Shown here: piece after piece, positions 49,595 through 57,480 of the stretch
Layout of the letters: every line of letters starts with the position of its first letter
How positions within the stretch are numbered: the stretch's first letter is position 1
Origin: Mycolicibacterium iranicum
Lineage (GTDB): Bacteria > Actinomycetota > Actinomycetes > Mycobacteriales > Mycobacteriaceae
Direction: 5' to 3'
Assembly (NCBI RefSeq): GCF_014190915.1
Contig: NZ_JACHVU010000013.1
Location: 85,184-149,183, forward strand
DNA: 64,000 nt
Notes under the pieces: generated by a model
The model's database searches: none
What the model saw: the letters and a program-made list of their open reading frames with translations, nothing else
Told to the model about the DNA's origin: nothing
Position numbers and translations under genes: made by a program

Positions 49595-50371
49595 CTACTT
49601 GGGCGGCATCCGAATTCCGCCGTCGACGCGGACGACCTCGGCGTTCATATAGGAGTTGGTGATGAGCTCCACCACCATCGACGCGAGCTCCTCGGGCTTG
49701 CCGAGACGCCGCGGGTACAGCACCGATTCGCCGAGCTTGGCCTTGAACGCTTCCGAATCCGGCCCTTCGCCGTAGATCGGCGTGTCGATCAGGCCGGGGG
49801 CAACGGTGTTCACCCGGATTCCGACAGCCGCGAGGTCGCGCGCCACCGGCAGGGTCAGCCCGACCACACCACCCTTGGAGGAGGAGTAGGCCGCTTGGCC
49901 GATCTGGCCGTCGAACGCCGCCACGCTGGTCATGTTGACGATCGCGCCGCGTTCACCGGAGTCGGTGAGGTCGAGCCTGCTCATCGCGGTCGCGGCGAGC
50001 CGAATGCAGTCGAAGGTGCCCACCAGGTTGATGGCGAGGACCTTCTTGTACGCGTCGAGGTTGTGGGCGGACGCGAACTCGCCGTCCTTACCGATTGTCC
50101 TTTGCGCCCAACCGATTCCGGCCGAATTGACGAGCGCGCGCAGCGGACCGAGATCGACGGCGGTATTCACCGCGTCCTCGATCTGAGAGGTGTCGGTGAC
50201 ATCGACACTGACGAATGCGCCGCCGATCTCATGGGCGAGTTCCTGACCCCGTTCGGCTTGCAGATCGGCGACGACGACACGAGCACCCTGAGATGCCAGT
50301 AGTCGCGCGGTCGCCGCGCCGATTCCCGATGCTCCGCCGGTGACAATCGCGCTGGTTCCGTTGACGTCCAC
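49595..50371 (-). CDS. SDR, 3-hydroxyacyl-CoA dehydrogenase (HSD17B10)-type
   Basis: A 258-residue classical SDR: TGGASGIG (11-18), NSAGIGWAQRTIGKDGEFAS, Ser in IVNMTSVAAFDGQIGQ, Tyr-x-x-x-Lys in AAYSSSKGG and DTPIYGEGPD. The long loop GKDGEFASAHNLDAYKKVLA after the NSAG motif is typical of HSD17B10/type II 3-hydroxyacyl-CoA dehydrogenases. Likely role: fatty acid or steroid-side-chain oxidation. It stands alone, before the allantoin cluster. Confidence 0.85.
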   Translation of the reverse strand: MDVNGTSAIVTGGASGIGAATARLLASQGARVVVADLQAERGQELAHEIGGAFVSVDVTDTSQIEDAVNTAVDLGPLRALVNSAGIGWAQRTIGKDGEFASAHNLDAYKKVLAINLVGTFDCIRLAATAMSRLDLTDSGERGAIVNMTSVAAFDGQIGQAAYSSSKGGVVGLTLPVARDLAAVGIRVNTVAPGLIDTPIYGEGPDSEAFKAKLGESVLYPRRLGKPEELASMVVELITNSYMNAEVVRVDGGIRMPPK

Positions 50372-50456
50372 AGCGAGAGTGTAGATCGGGTCCGACCGCC
50401 TGCAGCAGAGGCCGACGGGAAACGCGACGTGGAGCCTGAGCGACGAGACCGGCTGG

Positions 50457-51824
50457 CTACACGCCGCCGCGGCGCAGCATCCGGCCGTGCGGGGTCGTGA
50501 AATCGATCTTCTTGCCGCGCAACCAGGTACTCGTCACGACGCCGGCCAGTGCACGCCCATCGTATGGGCTGATGGGGTTCTTGTGGTGCAGCTTGTGCAC
50601 GTCGACAACCTGCGCGGACTCGGGCTCGAAGATCGCGAAATCGGCGTCGTAGCCCAGCGCGATCTTGCCCTTGGTGTTCAATCCGGCGAGCGCAGCGGGT
50701 TTAGCCGCCATCCACTCGAGCACCTGCGTCAGCTCGATACCCCGGCGCTTGGCCTCGGTCCAGATCAACGACAGGCCGAGCTGCAGCGAGGCGACGCCAC
50801 CCCACGCCACGCCGAAGTCGCCGTTCTCGACGTCCTTCAGGTCGACCGTCGACGGTGAGTGGTCGGACACGATGCAGTCGATCGTGCCGTCGAGCAGGCC
50901 CTGCCACAGAAGTTCTCGGTTCGAGGCCTCGCGGATCGGCGGACAGCACTTGAATGCGGTGGCGCCGTTCGGGATCTCCTCGGCGAGCAGTGTCAGATAG
51001 TGCGGGCACGTCTCGACGGAAATCCTGACGCCGTCGCGCTTGGCAGTCGCAAGCATCGGCAGTGCGTCCGATGACGACAGGTGCAGGATGTGCGCACGAG
51101 CACCGGTCCACCGAGCGCGCTCGATGACCTCGGCGATCGCCACGTTCTCGGCGCCACGCGGCCGTGACGCCAGGAAGCGGCTGTAACGGTCGCCCTCGGC
51201 GGTGGGGGCGTGATCGATGGCGCGTGAGTCCTCGGCATGCACGATCATCATGGAGTCGAAGCCGGCCAGCACGGCCATGTCCTTCTCCATCTCATCGGCG
51301 TCGAGGTGCGGGAACTCGTCGACGCCGGAGTGCAGGAGGAAGCATTTGAAGCCGAATACGCCATCGTCGTGCAGACCGCGCAGATCACCGGTGTTGCCAG
51401 GTACGGCGCCGCCCCAGAAGCCGACGTCGATGTGGGTCTTTCCCTGTGCCGCCGCGCGCTTGACGTTGAGGGCTTCGACGTTGACCGTCGGGGGAATCGA
51501 GTTGAGCGGCATGTCGATCAGGGTCGTTACGCCGCCCGCCGCCGCTGCGCGGGTGGCGGAATCGAACCCCTCCCATTCCGTGCGGCCCGGCTCGTTGACG
51601 TGCACGTGCGTATCGACCAGGCCGGGGATCATGACCTGATCGTCGGTGAGCTCGACGATCTCGGTGCCGGTGAGGCCGCTTCCCAGCGGCTCGATTGCGA
51701 CGACGCGTCCGTCGCGGATGCCGATCTCGCGGGCGACGATTCCGGCCGTCGTCAGCGTGCGTTGGCCGCGGACCACCAGGTCGAAATCGGGCTGGTTCGA
51801 CTGCTCGGGGGGGTTGGCGATCAT
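50457..51824 (-). CDS. allB: Allantoinase
   Basis: A 455-residue cyclic amidohydrolase that opens allantoin to allantoate. VDTHVHVNEPGRTEWEGF provides the first two metal His; GFKCFLLHSGVDEFPHLDAD the bridging Lys; MIVHAED and ILHLSSSDAL the later His residues; DHSPST the Asp. Start ATG 51824. It is divergent from the NCS1 permease; the 221-bp intergenic region contains GTGGAA-type palindromes. First gene of an allantoin cluster with the racemase, AllE-like and DUF6986 genes. Confidence 0.9.
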   Translation of the reverse strand: MIANPPEQSNQPDFDLVVRGQRTLTTAGIVAREIGIRDGRVVAIEPLGSGLTGTEIVELTDDQVMIPGLVDTHVHVNEPGRTEWEGFDSATRAAAAGGVTTLIDMPLNSIPPTVNVEALNVKRAAAQGKTHIDVGFWGGAVPGNTGDLRGLHDDGVFGFKCFLLHSGVDEFPHLDADEMEKDMAVLAGFDSMMIVHAEDSRAIDHAPTAEGDRYSRFLASRPRGAENVAIAEVIERARWTGARAHILHLSSSDALPMLATAKRDGVRISVETCPHYLTLLAEEIPNGATAFKCCPPIREASNRELLWQGLLDGTIDCIVSDHSPSTVDLKDVENGDFGVAWGGVASLQLGLSLIWTEAKRRGIELTQVLEWMAAKPAALAGLNTKGKIALGYDADFAIFEPESAQVVDVHKLHHKNPISPYDGRALAGVVTSTWLRGKKIDFTTPHGRMLRRGGV

Positions 51825-51846
51825 GGGCCCTACTCCGTTGCTGCGC

Positions 51847-51878
51847 GGAAATTCCTCATAGTGGAACTAGAAATCCAC
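51847..51878. promoter_or_regulatory. Candidate operators upstream of allantoinase
   Basis: GGAAATTCC (51847-51855) is a small palindrome, and GTGGAACTAGAAATCCAC (51861-51878) carries GTGGA/TCCAC arms 8 bp apart. Related to the site at 56443-56461 and thus a likely IclR-type operator for allB. Confidence 0.5.
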
Positions 51879-51970
51879 TCTTTGAAAAAACTGTAGATGT
51901 GAGCGCTGGCACAGTCAATCACCGCAAAGTCTTGACAGGCGGTGTGTGGATGCGACTTACTTGACGCCAT

Positions 51971-51986
51971 CGGAAGTTTACTTCCG
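51971..51986. promoter_or_regulatory. Candidate operator upstream of the allantoin permease
   Basis: CGGAAGTTTACTTCCG is a perfect inverted repeat with a 4-bp spacer. GTGGAAT follows at 51991-51997. Probably an IclR-family site for the permease promoter. Confidence 0.5.
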
Positions 51987-52045
51987 CACAGTGGAATTTT
52001 GCGGCGGCGCTGTGCGTCGGCGCTCCGACCGTGACAGGCGTATCC

Positions 52046-53551
52046 ATGAGCACAGAGTCCACCGGGCTCATCGGCGACTCCGGTCGTAACGATCCAGCAC
52101 CGTTCACCGGCGTGAGCCCGTCGTTGTACAACCCCGAACTCGCGCCCACGAAGCGCGAAGGTCGGCGGTGGAGTGCCTACAACATCTTCACCCTGTGGGC
52201 GAACGACGTCCACAGCCTGGGCAACTATTCGTTCGCCATCGGACTGTTCGCTCTCGGCCTCGGTGGGTGGCAGATCCTGTTGACGCTCGGACTCGGTGGG
52301 GTCTTCCTCTTCCTGCTGCTCAACCTCTCGGGGTTCATGGGGGAGAAGACGGGTGTCCCGTTCCCGGTGATGAGCCGCATCGCGTTCGGCACCCGTGGTG
52401 CGCAGATCCCCGCTCTCATCCGCGGCGCGATCGCGATCGCCTGGTTCGGTATTCAGACCTACCTGGCCTCAGTGGTGCTTCGCATCATGATCATCGCCCT
52501 CGCACCGTCGGCCGAGAGTCTCGACTCCAACAGCTTCCTGGGGTTGTCGACGCTGGGCTGGATCTCGTTCGCCGTGCTGTGGGTGATTCAGGTGATCATC
52601 GTCAGCTACGGGATGGAGATGATCCGCAGATACGAGGCGTTCGCCGGTCCGGTCATTCTGTTCACGATGGTCGCGCTCGCGATCTGGATGCTCAGCAATG
52701 CCGACTGGAGCATCGCCTGGACGACGCCCGACTCGCTGACCGGCGTCGATATGTGGCTGCAGATCATCGGCGGCGCCAGCCTGTGGGTCGCCATCTACGG
52801 CACGTTCGTGCTCAACTTCTGTGACTTCACCCGGAACGCCACGTCGAAGCGTGCCATCGTGACGGGTAACTTCTGGGGCATCCCACTCAACATGCTGGTG
52901 TTCGGTGCCATCGTCATCACACTGGCTGGCGCTCAGTTCCGGATCGACGGGCGTGTCATCGAAGCACCCGCCGACATCGTTCAGGAAGTGCCGAACACCC
53001 TGCTGTTGGTGCTCGCGGCGCTCGCACTGCTGATCCTGACCGTGGCCGTGAACCTGATGGCGAACTTCGTCGCCCCGATCTATGCGTTGAACAACCTGTT
53101 CCCGAAGCAGCTGAACTTCCGCCGCGCAGCATTCATCTCGGCCGTGATCGGACTGGTGATCCTGCCGTGGAACCTGTACAACTCGCCGGCAGTCATCAAT
53201 TACTTCCTCGGTGGACTCGGTGCCGTTCTCGGACCGCTGTTCGGCATCGTCATGGCCGACTACTGGCTGGTGCGGCGTTCCAGGATCAACGTTCCGGCTC
53301 TGTTCACGACCGATGCGAACGGCGAATACCACTACGTCCGGGGCGTCAGCACGCGTGCTGTGATCTCGCTGGTCATCACGGCGGTAGCGGCACTGCTGAT
53401 GGCCTTCGTGCCGGCATTCAAGATCGTCTCGGAGTTCTCCTGGTTCATCGGCGCAGGACTCGGTGCGATCGTGTACCTCGTGATCGCAGACCGCCGCGGA
53501 CCGTTCAACGATGTCTCGGGTGAGCCCATCGCCGTGGCGAGCACCCACTAG
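52046..53551 (+). CDS. NCS1-family allantoin permease (PucI-like)
   Basis: A 501-residue membrane protein with 12 helices. The first helix region reads YNIFTLWANDVHSLGNYSFA, then GEKTGVPFPVMSRIAFGTRG and LNFCDFTRNATSK, both NCS1 motifs of the allantoin/hydantoin branch (PucI, Mhp1-like). Start ATG 52046 (GTG 52031 possible). The racemase gene follows after 11 bp, so both are one transcript. Imports allantoin or a related hydantoin. Confidence 0.85.
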   Translation: MSTESTGLIGDSGRNDPAPFTGVSPSLYNPELAPTKREGRRWSAYNIFTLWANDVHSLGNYSFAIGLFALGLGGWQILLTLGLGGVFLFLLLNLSGFMGEKTGVPFPVMSRIAFGTRGAQIPALIRGAIAIAWFGIQTYLASVVLRIMIIALAPSAESLDSNSFLGLSTLGWISFAVLWVIQVIIVSYGMEMIRRYEAFAGPVILFTMVALAIWMLSNADWSIAWTTPDSLTGVDMWLQIIGGASLWVAIYGTFVLNFCDFTRNATSKRAIVTGNFWGIPLNMLVFGAIVITLAGAQFRIDGRVIEAPADIVQEVPNTLLLVLAALALLILTVAVNLMANFVAPIYALNNLFPKQLNFRRAAFISAVIGLVILPWNLYNSPAVINYFLGGLGAVLGPLFGIVMADYWLVRRSRINVPALFTTDANGEYHYVRGVSTRAVISLVITAVAALLMAFVPAFKIVSEFSWFIGAGLGAIVYLVIADRRGPFNDVSGEPIAVASTH

Positions 53552-53562
53552 TAGGGGTTGTC

Positions 53563-54285
53563 GTGAGAATCCTCGTAGCCAACGTCAACACGACAGCCTC
53601 GATGACCGAAGCGATCGCCGAGTCGGCCCGCGGCGTCGCATCGCCGGGAACTGAGATCATCGGCATCACACCGCGTTTCGGCGCGGACTCGTGCGAGGGC
53701 AACTTCGAGAGCTATCTCGCGGCCATCGCTGTCATGGACGCGATCACGTCGTACCCCGAACCGTTCGACGCGGTGATCCAGGCCGGATACGGAGAGCACG
53801 GCCGCGAAGGTCTCCAGGAGTTGCTCGAGGTCCCGGTGGTCGACATCACCGAAGCGGCGGCGTCGACGGCGATGTATCTCGGGCACAAGTACTCGGTCGT
53901 CACCACGCTCGACCGCACGGTCCCGCTGATCGAAGACCGTCTCAAGCTCGCAGGCCTCGACGCTCGGTGCGCGTCCGTACGGGCCTCGGGACTCGGTGTA
54001 CTGGAACTCGAATCCGATCCCGACCGGGCGGTCGAGGCGATCGTGCGCCAAGCGCGCGAGGCGGTCGACGACGATCACGCCGAAGTGATCTGCCTGGGCT
54101 GTGGCGGCATGGCCGAACTCGAAGAGAAGGTGTCGGCTGCGACCGGCGTGCCGATCGTCGACGGAGTCCGCTCGGCGGTCACCATTGCCGAAGGTCTGGT
54201 ACGGATGGGTCTGTCCACGTCGAAGGTGCGCACCTACGCGACCCCACGCGAGAAGAAGGTCACCGGCTGGCCGTTTCGCTTGTAG
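53563..54285 (+). CDS. Allantoin/hydantoin racemase-family protein
   Basis: A 240-residue Asp/Glu racemase-superfamily protein, 11 bp after the permease gene. NVNTTASMTEAI (8-19) is the substrate-binding N-terminal motif. The C-terminal catalytic Cys is in CLGCGGMAELEE (about 176-187). At the usual N-terminal Cys position the sequence reads A-G-Y-G-E-H-G (about 74-80), with no Cys. The protein may use another residue, or racemise slowly (inference). With allantoinase nearby, allantoin racemisation is the likely purpose. Confidence 0.78.
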   Translation: MRILVANVNTTASMTEAIAESARGVASPGTEIIGITPRFGADSCEGNFESYLAAIAVMDAITSYPEPFDAVIQAGYGEHGREGLQELLEVPVVDITEAAASTAMYLGHKYSVVTTLDRTVPLIEDRLKLAGLDARCASVRASGLGVLELESDPDRAVEAIVRQAREAVDDDHAEVICLGCGGMAELEEKVSAATGVPIVDGVRSAVTIAEGLVRMGLSTSKVRTYATPREKKVTGWPFRL

Positions 54286-54300
54286 GCCAAGCGAATCCCG

Positions 54301-55128
54301 TTAGAGCATGATCTGGCGGTTGACGTCCTTGTACAGCAGGTAACGAAAGTTCGACGGGCCCCCCGCGTAGCACGCCTGCGGGCAGAAGGCGCGCAGCGCG
54401 AGGAAGTCGCCCTCCTGAACCTCCACCCAGTCTCCGTTGAGGTGATAGACGGCCTTGCCTTCGAGCATCAGCAGGCCGTGCTCCATCACGTGCGTCTCGG
54501 CGAACGGGATCGTGGCACCGGGCTCGAACGTGACGATGTTGACGTGCATGTCGTACGCGAGGTCCTGCGGGTCGAGCATGCGGGTCGTGCGCCATGTGCC
54601 GTTGGTCCCGGGCATGGCTGACGGTTCGATGTCCTGTTCGTTGCCGAACGTGACCGAGGCGGTGTGGCCCTCGACGGCCTCGTAGCGTTTGCGGATCCAC
54701 ACGAACGTGGCGTCGGCGTCGCCGTCGTTGTGGGCCGACCAGTCGGTGCCTGCCGGCAGGTAGGCGAAGCCGCCCGCGGCGAGCACCTGTGACTGGCCCG
54801 CTGCGTTCACGGTGAGTGCGCCGGAGGTGACGAACAAGAAGCTCTGCACCTCGGGTTGCGGTTCGGGTCGCTGTGCCCCGCCGCCCGGTTTGACCTCGAC
54901 GATCGCCTGGAAGTAGGTGGTCGCGCCCCCGGCGACCGGCCGGTTCAGAATCCACGCGCGGGTATCGGTCCACTCCGGGAACACCGAGGTGACGATGTCG
55001 GAGAGGACGCCGCGCGGGATGACCGTGTACGCCTCGGTGACGATGGCGCGGTCGGTCAGCAGATCGGTCTGCGGGGGCAGGCCGCCGCGGGGCGTGTAAT
55101 ACGACGCTGCGGACACTGGAGTGGTCAC
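54301..55128 (-). CDS. allE: (S)-ureidoglycine aminohydrolase (bicupin, AllE-like)
   Basis: A 275-residue two-cupin protein that releases ammonia from ureidoglycine. The first cupin has AYTVIPRGVLSDIVTSVFPE and FVTSGALTVNAAGQS; the second, manganese-binding, has ETHVMEHGLLMLEGKAVYHL and GDFLALRAFCPQACYAGG. GTG 55128 is preferred, with AGGAG 9 bp upstream, and it overlaps the stop of the DUF6986 gene (GTGA). Co-transcribed with that gene. Confidence 0.85.
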   Translation of the reverse strand: MTTPVSAASYYTPRGGLPPQTDLLTDRAIVTEAYTVIPRGVLSDIVTSVFPEWTDTRAWILNRPVAGGATTYFQAIVEVKPGGGAQRPEPQPEVQSFLFVTSGALTVNAAGQSQVLAAGGFAYLPAGTDWSAHNDGDADATFVWIRKRYEAVEGHTASVTFGNEQDIEPSAMPGTNGTWRTTRMLDPQDLAYDMHVNIVTFEPGATIPFAETHVMEHGLLMLEGKAVYHLNGDWVEVQEGDFLALRAFCPQACYAGGPSNFRYLLYKDVNRQIML

Positions 55129-56414
55129 TGGTTGCTCCTGGTTGGGCGGCCGAGCGCGATGTCGCGCACGGTGGATAAGGGGAGATCTAGGGCCGTCTCG
55201 ATCTCCTCGGCGGTGAGGGCGCCGCACACGCTGCCGCGACGGATCACGCTGGCGAGCGCGCGGGCGGTGGCCGGCTCGTCCATGACGGTCGAGTCGTGAC
55301 GGTGGACATAGTTGCGCAGCCGCGTGGCGGCGGGCGCGAAGGCGCCGCGATAGAACGCGTAGGTCGCCAGGTACCGGGTCACGAGTTGGGCAGGGTGCAT
55401 GTCCCAACCCTGATAGATGCCACGCTCCAGGTGCCGCCGAACCAGTCGCGCGTGCAACTTCCAGGCCATGGCGACATTGTCGGGGTCGCCGACAGGCAGG
55501 ATGTTGGTCGAGCCGTCGGACATGTGCACACCGGTGCCGGCCACGGCGAGTTGCATCACGTTCTTGGCGTGGTCGGCCGCCGGATGCTCCATCGACTGGT
55601 AGGCGGCCGCGATACCGAGGGATGCCGAGTAGTCGTAGGTCCCGTAATGCAGTGAGCTGACGCGTCCTTGGCCCGCATGGATGAACTCCGCGACAGGCGC
55701 CCGACCATCAGCGCTGAGGATCGCCTGGGGTGTCTCGACCTGAACTTCGAATCGAATGCGATGGGCGGGCAGATCATTCGCACGTTCCAGGGCGCTCGCG
55801 ACCGCGACCATGGCGTCGACCTGGTCCACCGACGTCACCTTGGGGAGGGTGAGGGTCAGACCGGCGGGGAGGCCACCGGACGCGACCAGTCCACTGATGA
55901 ACATGTCCAGTGTGCGCAGTCCCCGCGCGCGGGTGCTCGCTTCGAGGCATTTGAAACGGATACCGACGAACGGCGTCGAGGTGCCGGCGTCGAGCGCGAC
56001 GCGCAGTGCCGCGGTCGCCTGAGCGATATCGCTGTCCTCGGTCGCGTCGTCGACGGTGCCATCCGAGGGGGAGTAGCCGTCCTCGAAGTCGATGCGCAGG
56101 TCTTCGACCGGCTCTGTGGTCAGCTTGTGCTCGACGAGAGCTGCGAGAGTTTCTGCTTCGCAGTCGGTTTCGTTGCTCGCACGCACGAGTGAGGCCACAG
56201 CGTCGAGCCCGCCGGCGTCGTTCGCCGCGGCGAGAGCGGCAGATCCCCACTGCGCCGGCATCGACGCCGAGTACTGGTCGCCCGGGATGTAGACGGTGTG
56301 GATCGGCTGCCGCCGGCCGTCGTCGCCGGGGTAGTGCGCGGCCAGGTGTGCGTCGGCGGCAGAGAGGCGCCGGTCGACGTCGGTCAGCACCGCATCGTCG
56401 AGCCGTCGTGTCAC
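55125..56414 (-). CDS. DUF6986 protein (HpcH/HpaI aldolase-like), allantoin cluster
   Basis: A 429-residue protein of the class-II-aldolase/citrate-lyase-beta-like superfamily (PEP-mutase-type barrel). HTVYIPGDQYSASMPAQWGS, DLRIDFEDGYSPSDG (acidic metal site), FEVQVETPQAIL (Glu) and YGTYDYSASLGIAAAYQSME with GWDMHPAQLVTRY at the end are the conserved blocks. The family is often found next to purine or ureide catabolic genes in actinobacteria, but no activity is established. Overlaps the AllE gene by 4 bp. It may handle glyoxylate or ureidoglycolate (inference). Confidence 0.78.
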   Translation of the reverse strand: MTRRLDDAVLTDVDRRLSAADAHLAAHYPGDDGRRQPIHTVYIPGDQYSASMPAQWGSAALAAANDAGGLDAVASLVRASNETDCEAETLAALVEHKLTTEPVEDLRIDFEDGYSPSDGTVDDATEDSDIAQATAALRVALDAGTSTPFVGIRFKCLEASTRARGLRTLDMFISGLVASGGLPAGLTLTLPKVTSVDQVDAMVAVASALERANDLPAHRIRFEVQVETPQAILSADGRAPVAEFIHAGQGRVSSLHYGTYDYSASLGIAAAYQSMEHPAADHAKNVMQLAVAGTGVHMSDGSTNILPVGDPDNVAMAWKLHARLVRRHLERGIYQGWDMHPAQLVTRYLATYAFYRGAFAPAATRLRNYVHRHDSTVMDEPATARALASVIRRGSVCGALTAEEIETALDLPLSTVRDIALGRPTRSNQ

Positions 56415-56442
56415 AGGTGCCCCTCTTCCGACTGAGAATCGT

Positions 56443-56461
56443 GTGGAATACAGAATTCCAC
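56443..56461. promoter_or_regulatory. Candidate IclR operator upstream of the DUF6986-AllE operon
   Basis: GTGGAATACAGAATTCCAC is a perfect inverted repeat with 7-bp arms and a 5-bp spacer, lying 29 bp before the start codon. A further symmetric element, CCACATTGTGG, overlaps its right arm. Confidence 0.65.
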
Positions 56462-56524
56462 ATTGTGGAGTTTAGCGCGAGGTCCTGGTGGTGCCTCGGG
56501 TTTCAGCCACACTCGGTTTGCGCT

Positions 56525-56541
56525 ATTCCGTATTGCGGAAT
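56525..56541. promoter_or_regulatory. Candidate IclR autoregulatory operator
   Basis: ATTCCGTATTGCGGAAT is a perfect inverted repeat with 6-bp arms and a 5-bp spacer, 52 bp before the IclR-family gene start. Confidence 0.6.
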
Positions 56542-56593
56542 CGATAATGGAGCTGTTGAATGAGGCAAATATTGTGAGCCGGAAGTGGATCGA

Positions 56594-57355
56594 ATGGCGG
56601 AGAAATCGAACGGCGTGCAGTCGGTGGAGCGTGCGTTCGAGTTGATGGAGTTGATCGGACGAGCGGGAGGGGAGTGCTCGCTGTCGGCGCTGTCGGCCGA
56701 GTCCCCGCTGCCACCGCCGACCATTCACCGCCTCCTGCGGACGCTCGTCGGACTGGGCTATGTGCGCCAATTGCCTAATCGCCGCTACGCGTTGGGACCG
56801 AGATTGATTCGCCTCGGCGAAGTCGCGAACCGTCAGTTGGGTGCGGTGGCCGGCCCGGTACTGCAGTCGTTGGTCGACGAGCTGGGGGAGACCGCGAGCC
56901 TGGCGGTGCTCGACGGTGACATGGTGATCTGCACCGGGCAGGTCCGGTCTTCGGTGACGACGCGCAGTGACATCGAGGTCGGCAAGCGGGTGGGTCTGCA
57001 CACGGCGGGTGTGGGCAAAGCGGTGTTGAGCGATCTGGACGACGCGCGCATTCTGAAACTGGTCAAGCAGTCCGGGCTTCCGGCGCCGACGAAGAACAGC
57101 GCGTCGACACTGTCTGCGGTGTTCGCGAATGTCGAGCGTGTGCGCGCCGACGGCTACGCGATCGATGACGAGGAGTTCGAGATCGGTCTCCGCTCCGTCG
57201 CGATGGCGGTACCCGGTGCCCCGACGCCGATGGCGATCGGTATCTCCGGCCCGTTGGCGCACATGACCAAAGACTTGATCGCCCGCGCAGTTCCCGCGCT
57301 GAAACAGGCGACCAACGTCATCTCCGAAGCGCTGATCGGGGCGAAAGAGCGTTAA
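56594..57355 (+). CDS. IclR-family regulator of the allantoin cluster (AllR-like)
   Basis: A 253-residue regulator. VQSVERAFELMELIGRAGGE and SALSAESPLPPPTIHRLLRT form the winged helix; GVGKAVLSDLDDARILKLVK and DGYAIDDEEFEIGLRSVAMA belong to the C-terminal effector domain that in AllR binds glyoxylate. Start ATG 56594, with GGAAG upstream; GTG 56585 is possible. It is divergent from the DUF6986-AllE operon with palindromes in the gap, and probably controls the allantoin genes on both sides. Confidence 0.82.
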   Translation: MAEKSNGVQSVERAFELMELIGRAGGECSLSALSAESPLPPPTIHRLLRTLVGLGYVRQLPNRRYALGPRLIRLGEVANRQLGAVAGPVLQSLVDELGETASLAVLDGDMVICTGQVRSSVTTRSDIEVGKRVGLHTAGVGKAVLSDLDDARILKLVKQSGLPAPTKNSASTLSAVFANVERVRADGYAIDDEEFEIGLRSVAMAVPGAPTPMAIGISGPLAHMTKDLIARAVPALKQATNVISEALIGAKER

Positions 57356-57480
57356 CTCGTCGGCGGCGCTCCTCGCCGAGTGGCGACGGGACACTGCGGG
57401 GGCTGGGCCGGTAGGGCACACGGGCGACGCAATGATGATGCACTGTATAGCTGCCCGGCGCTCAACCGCGAAGGAGAACG

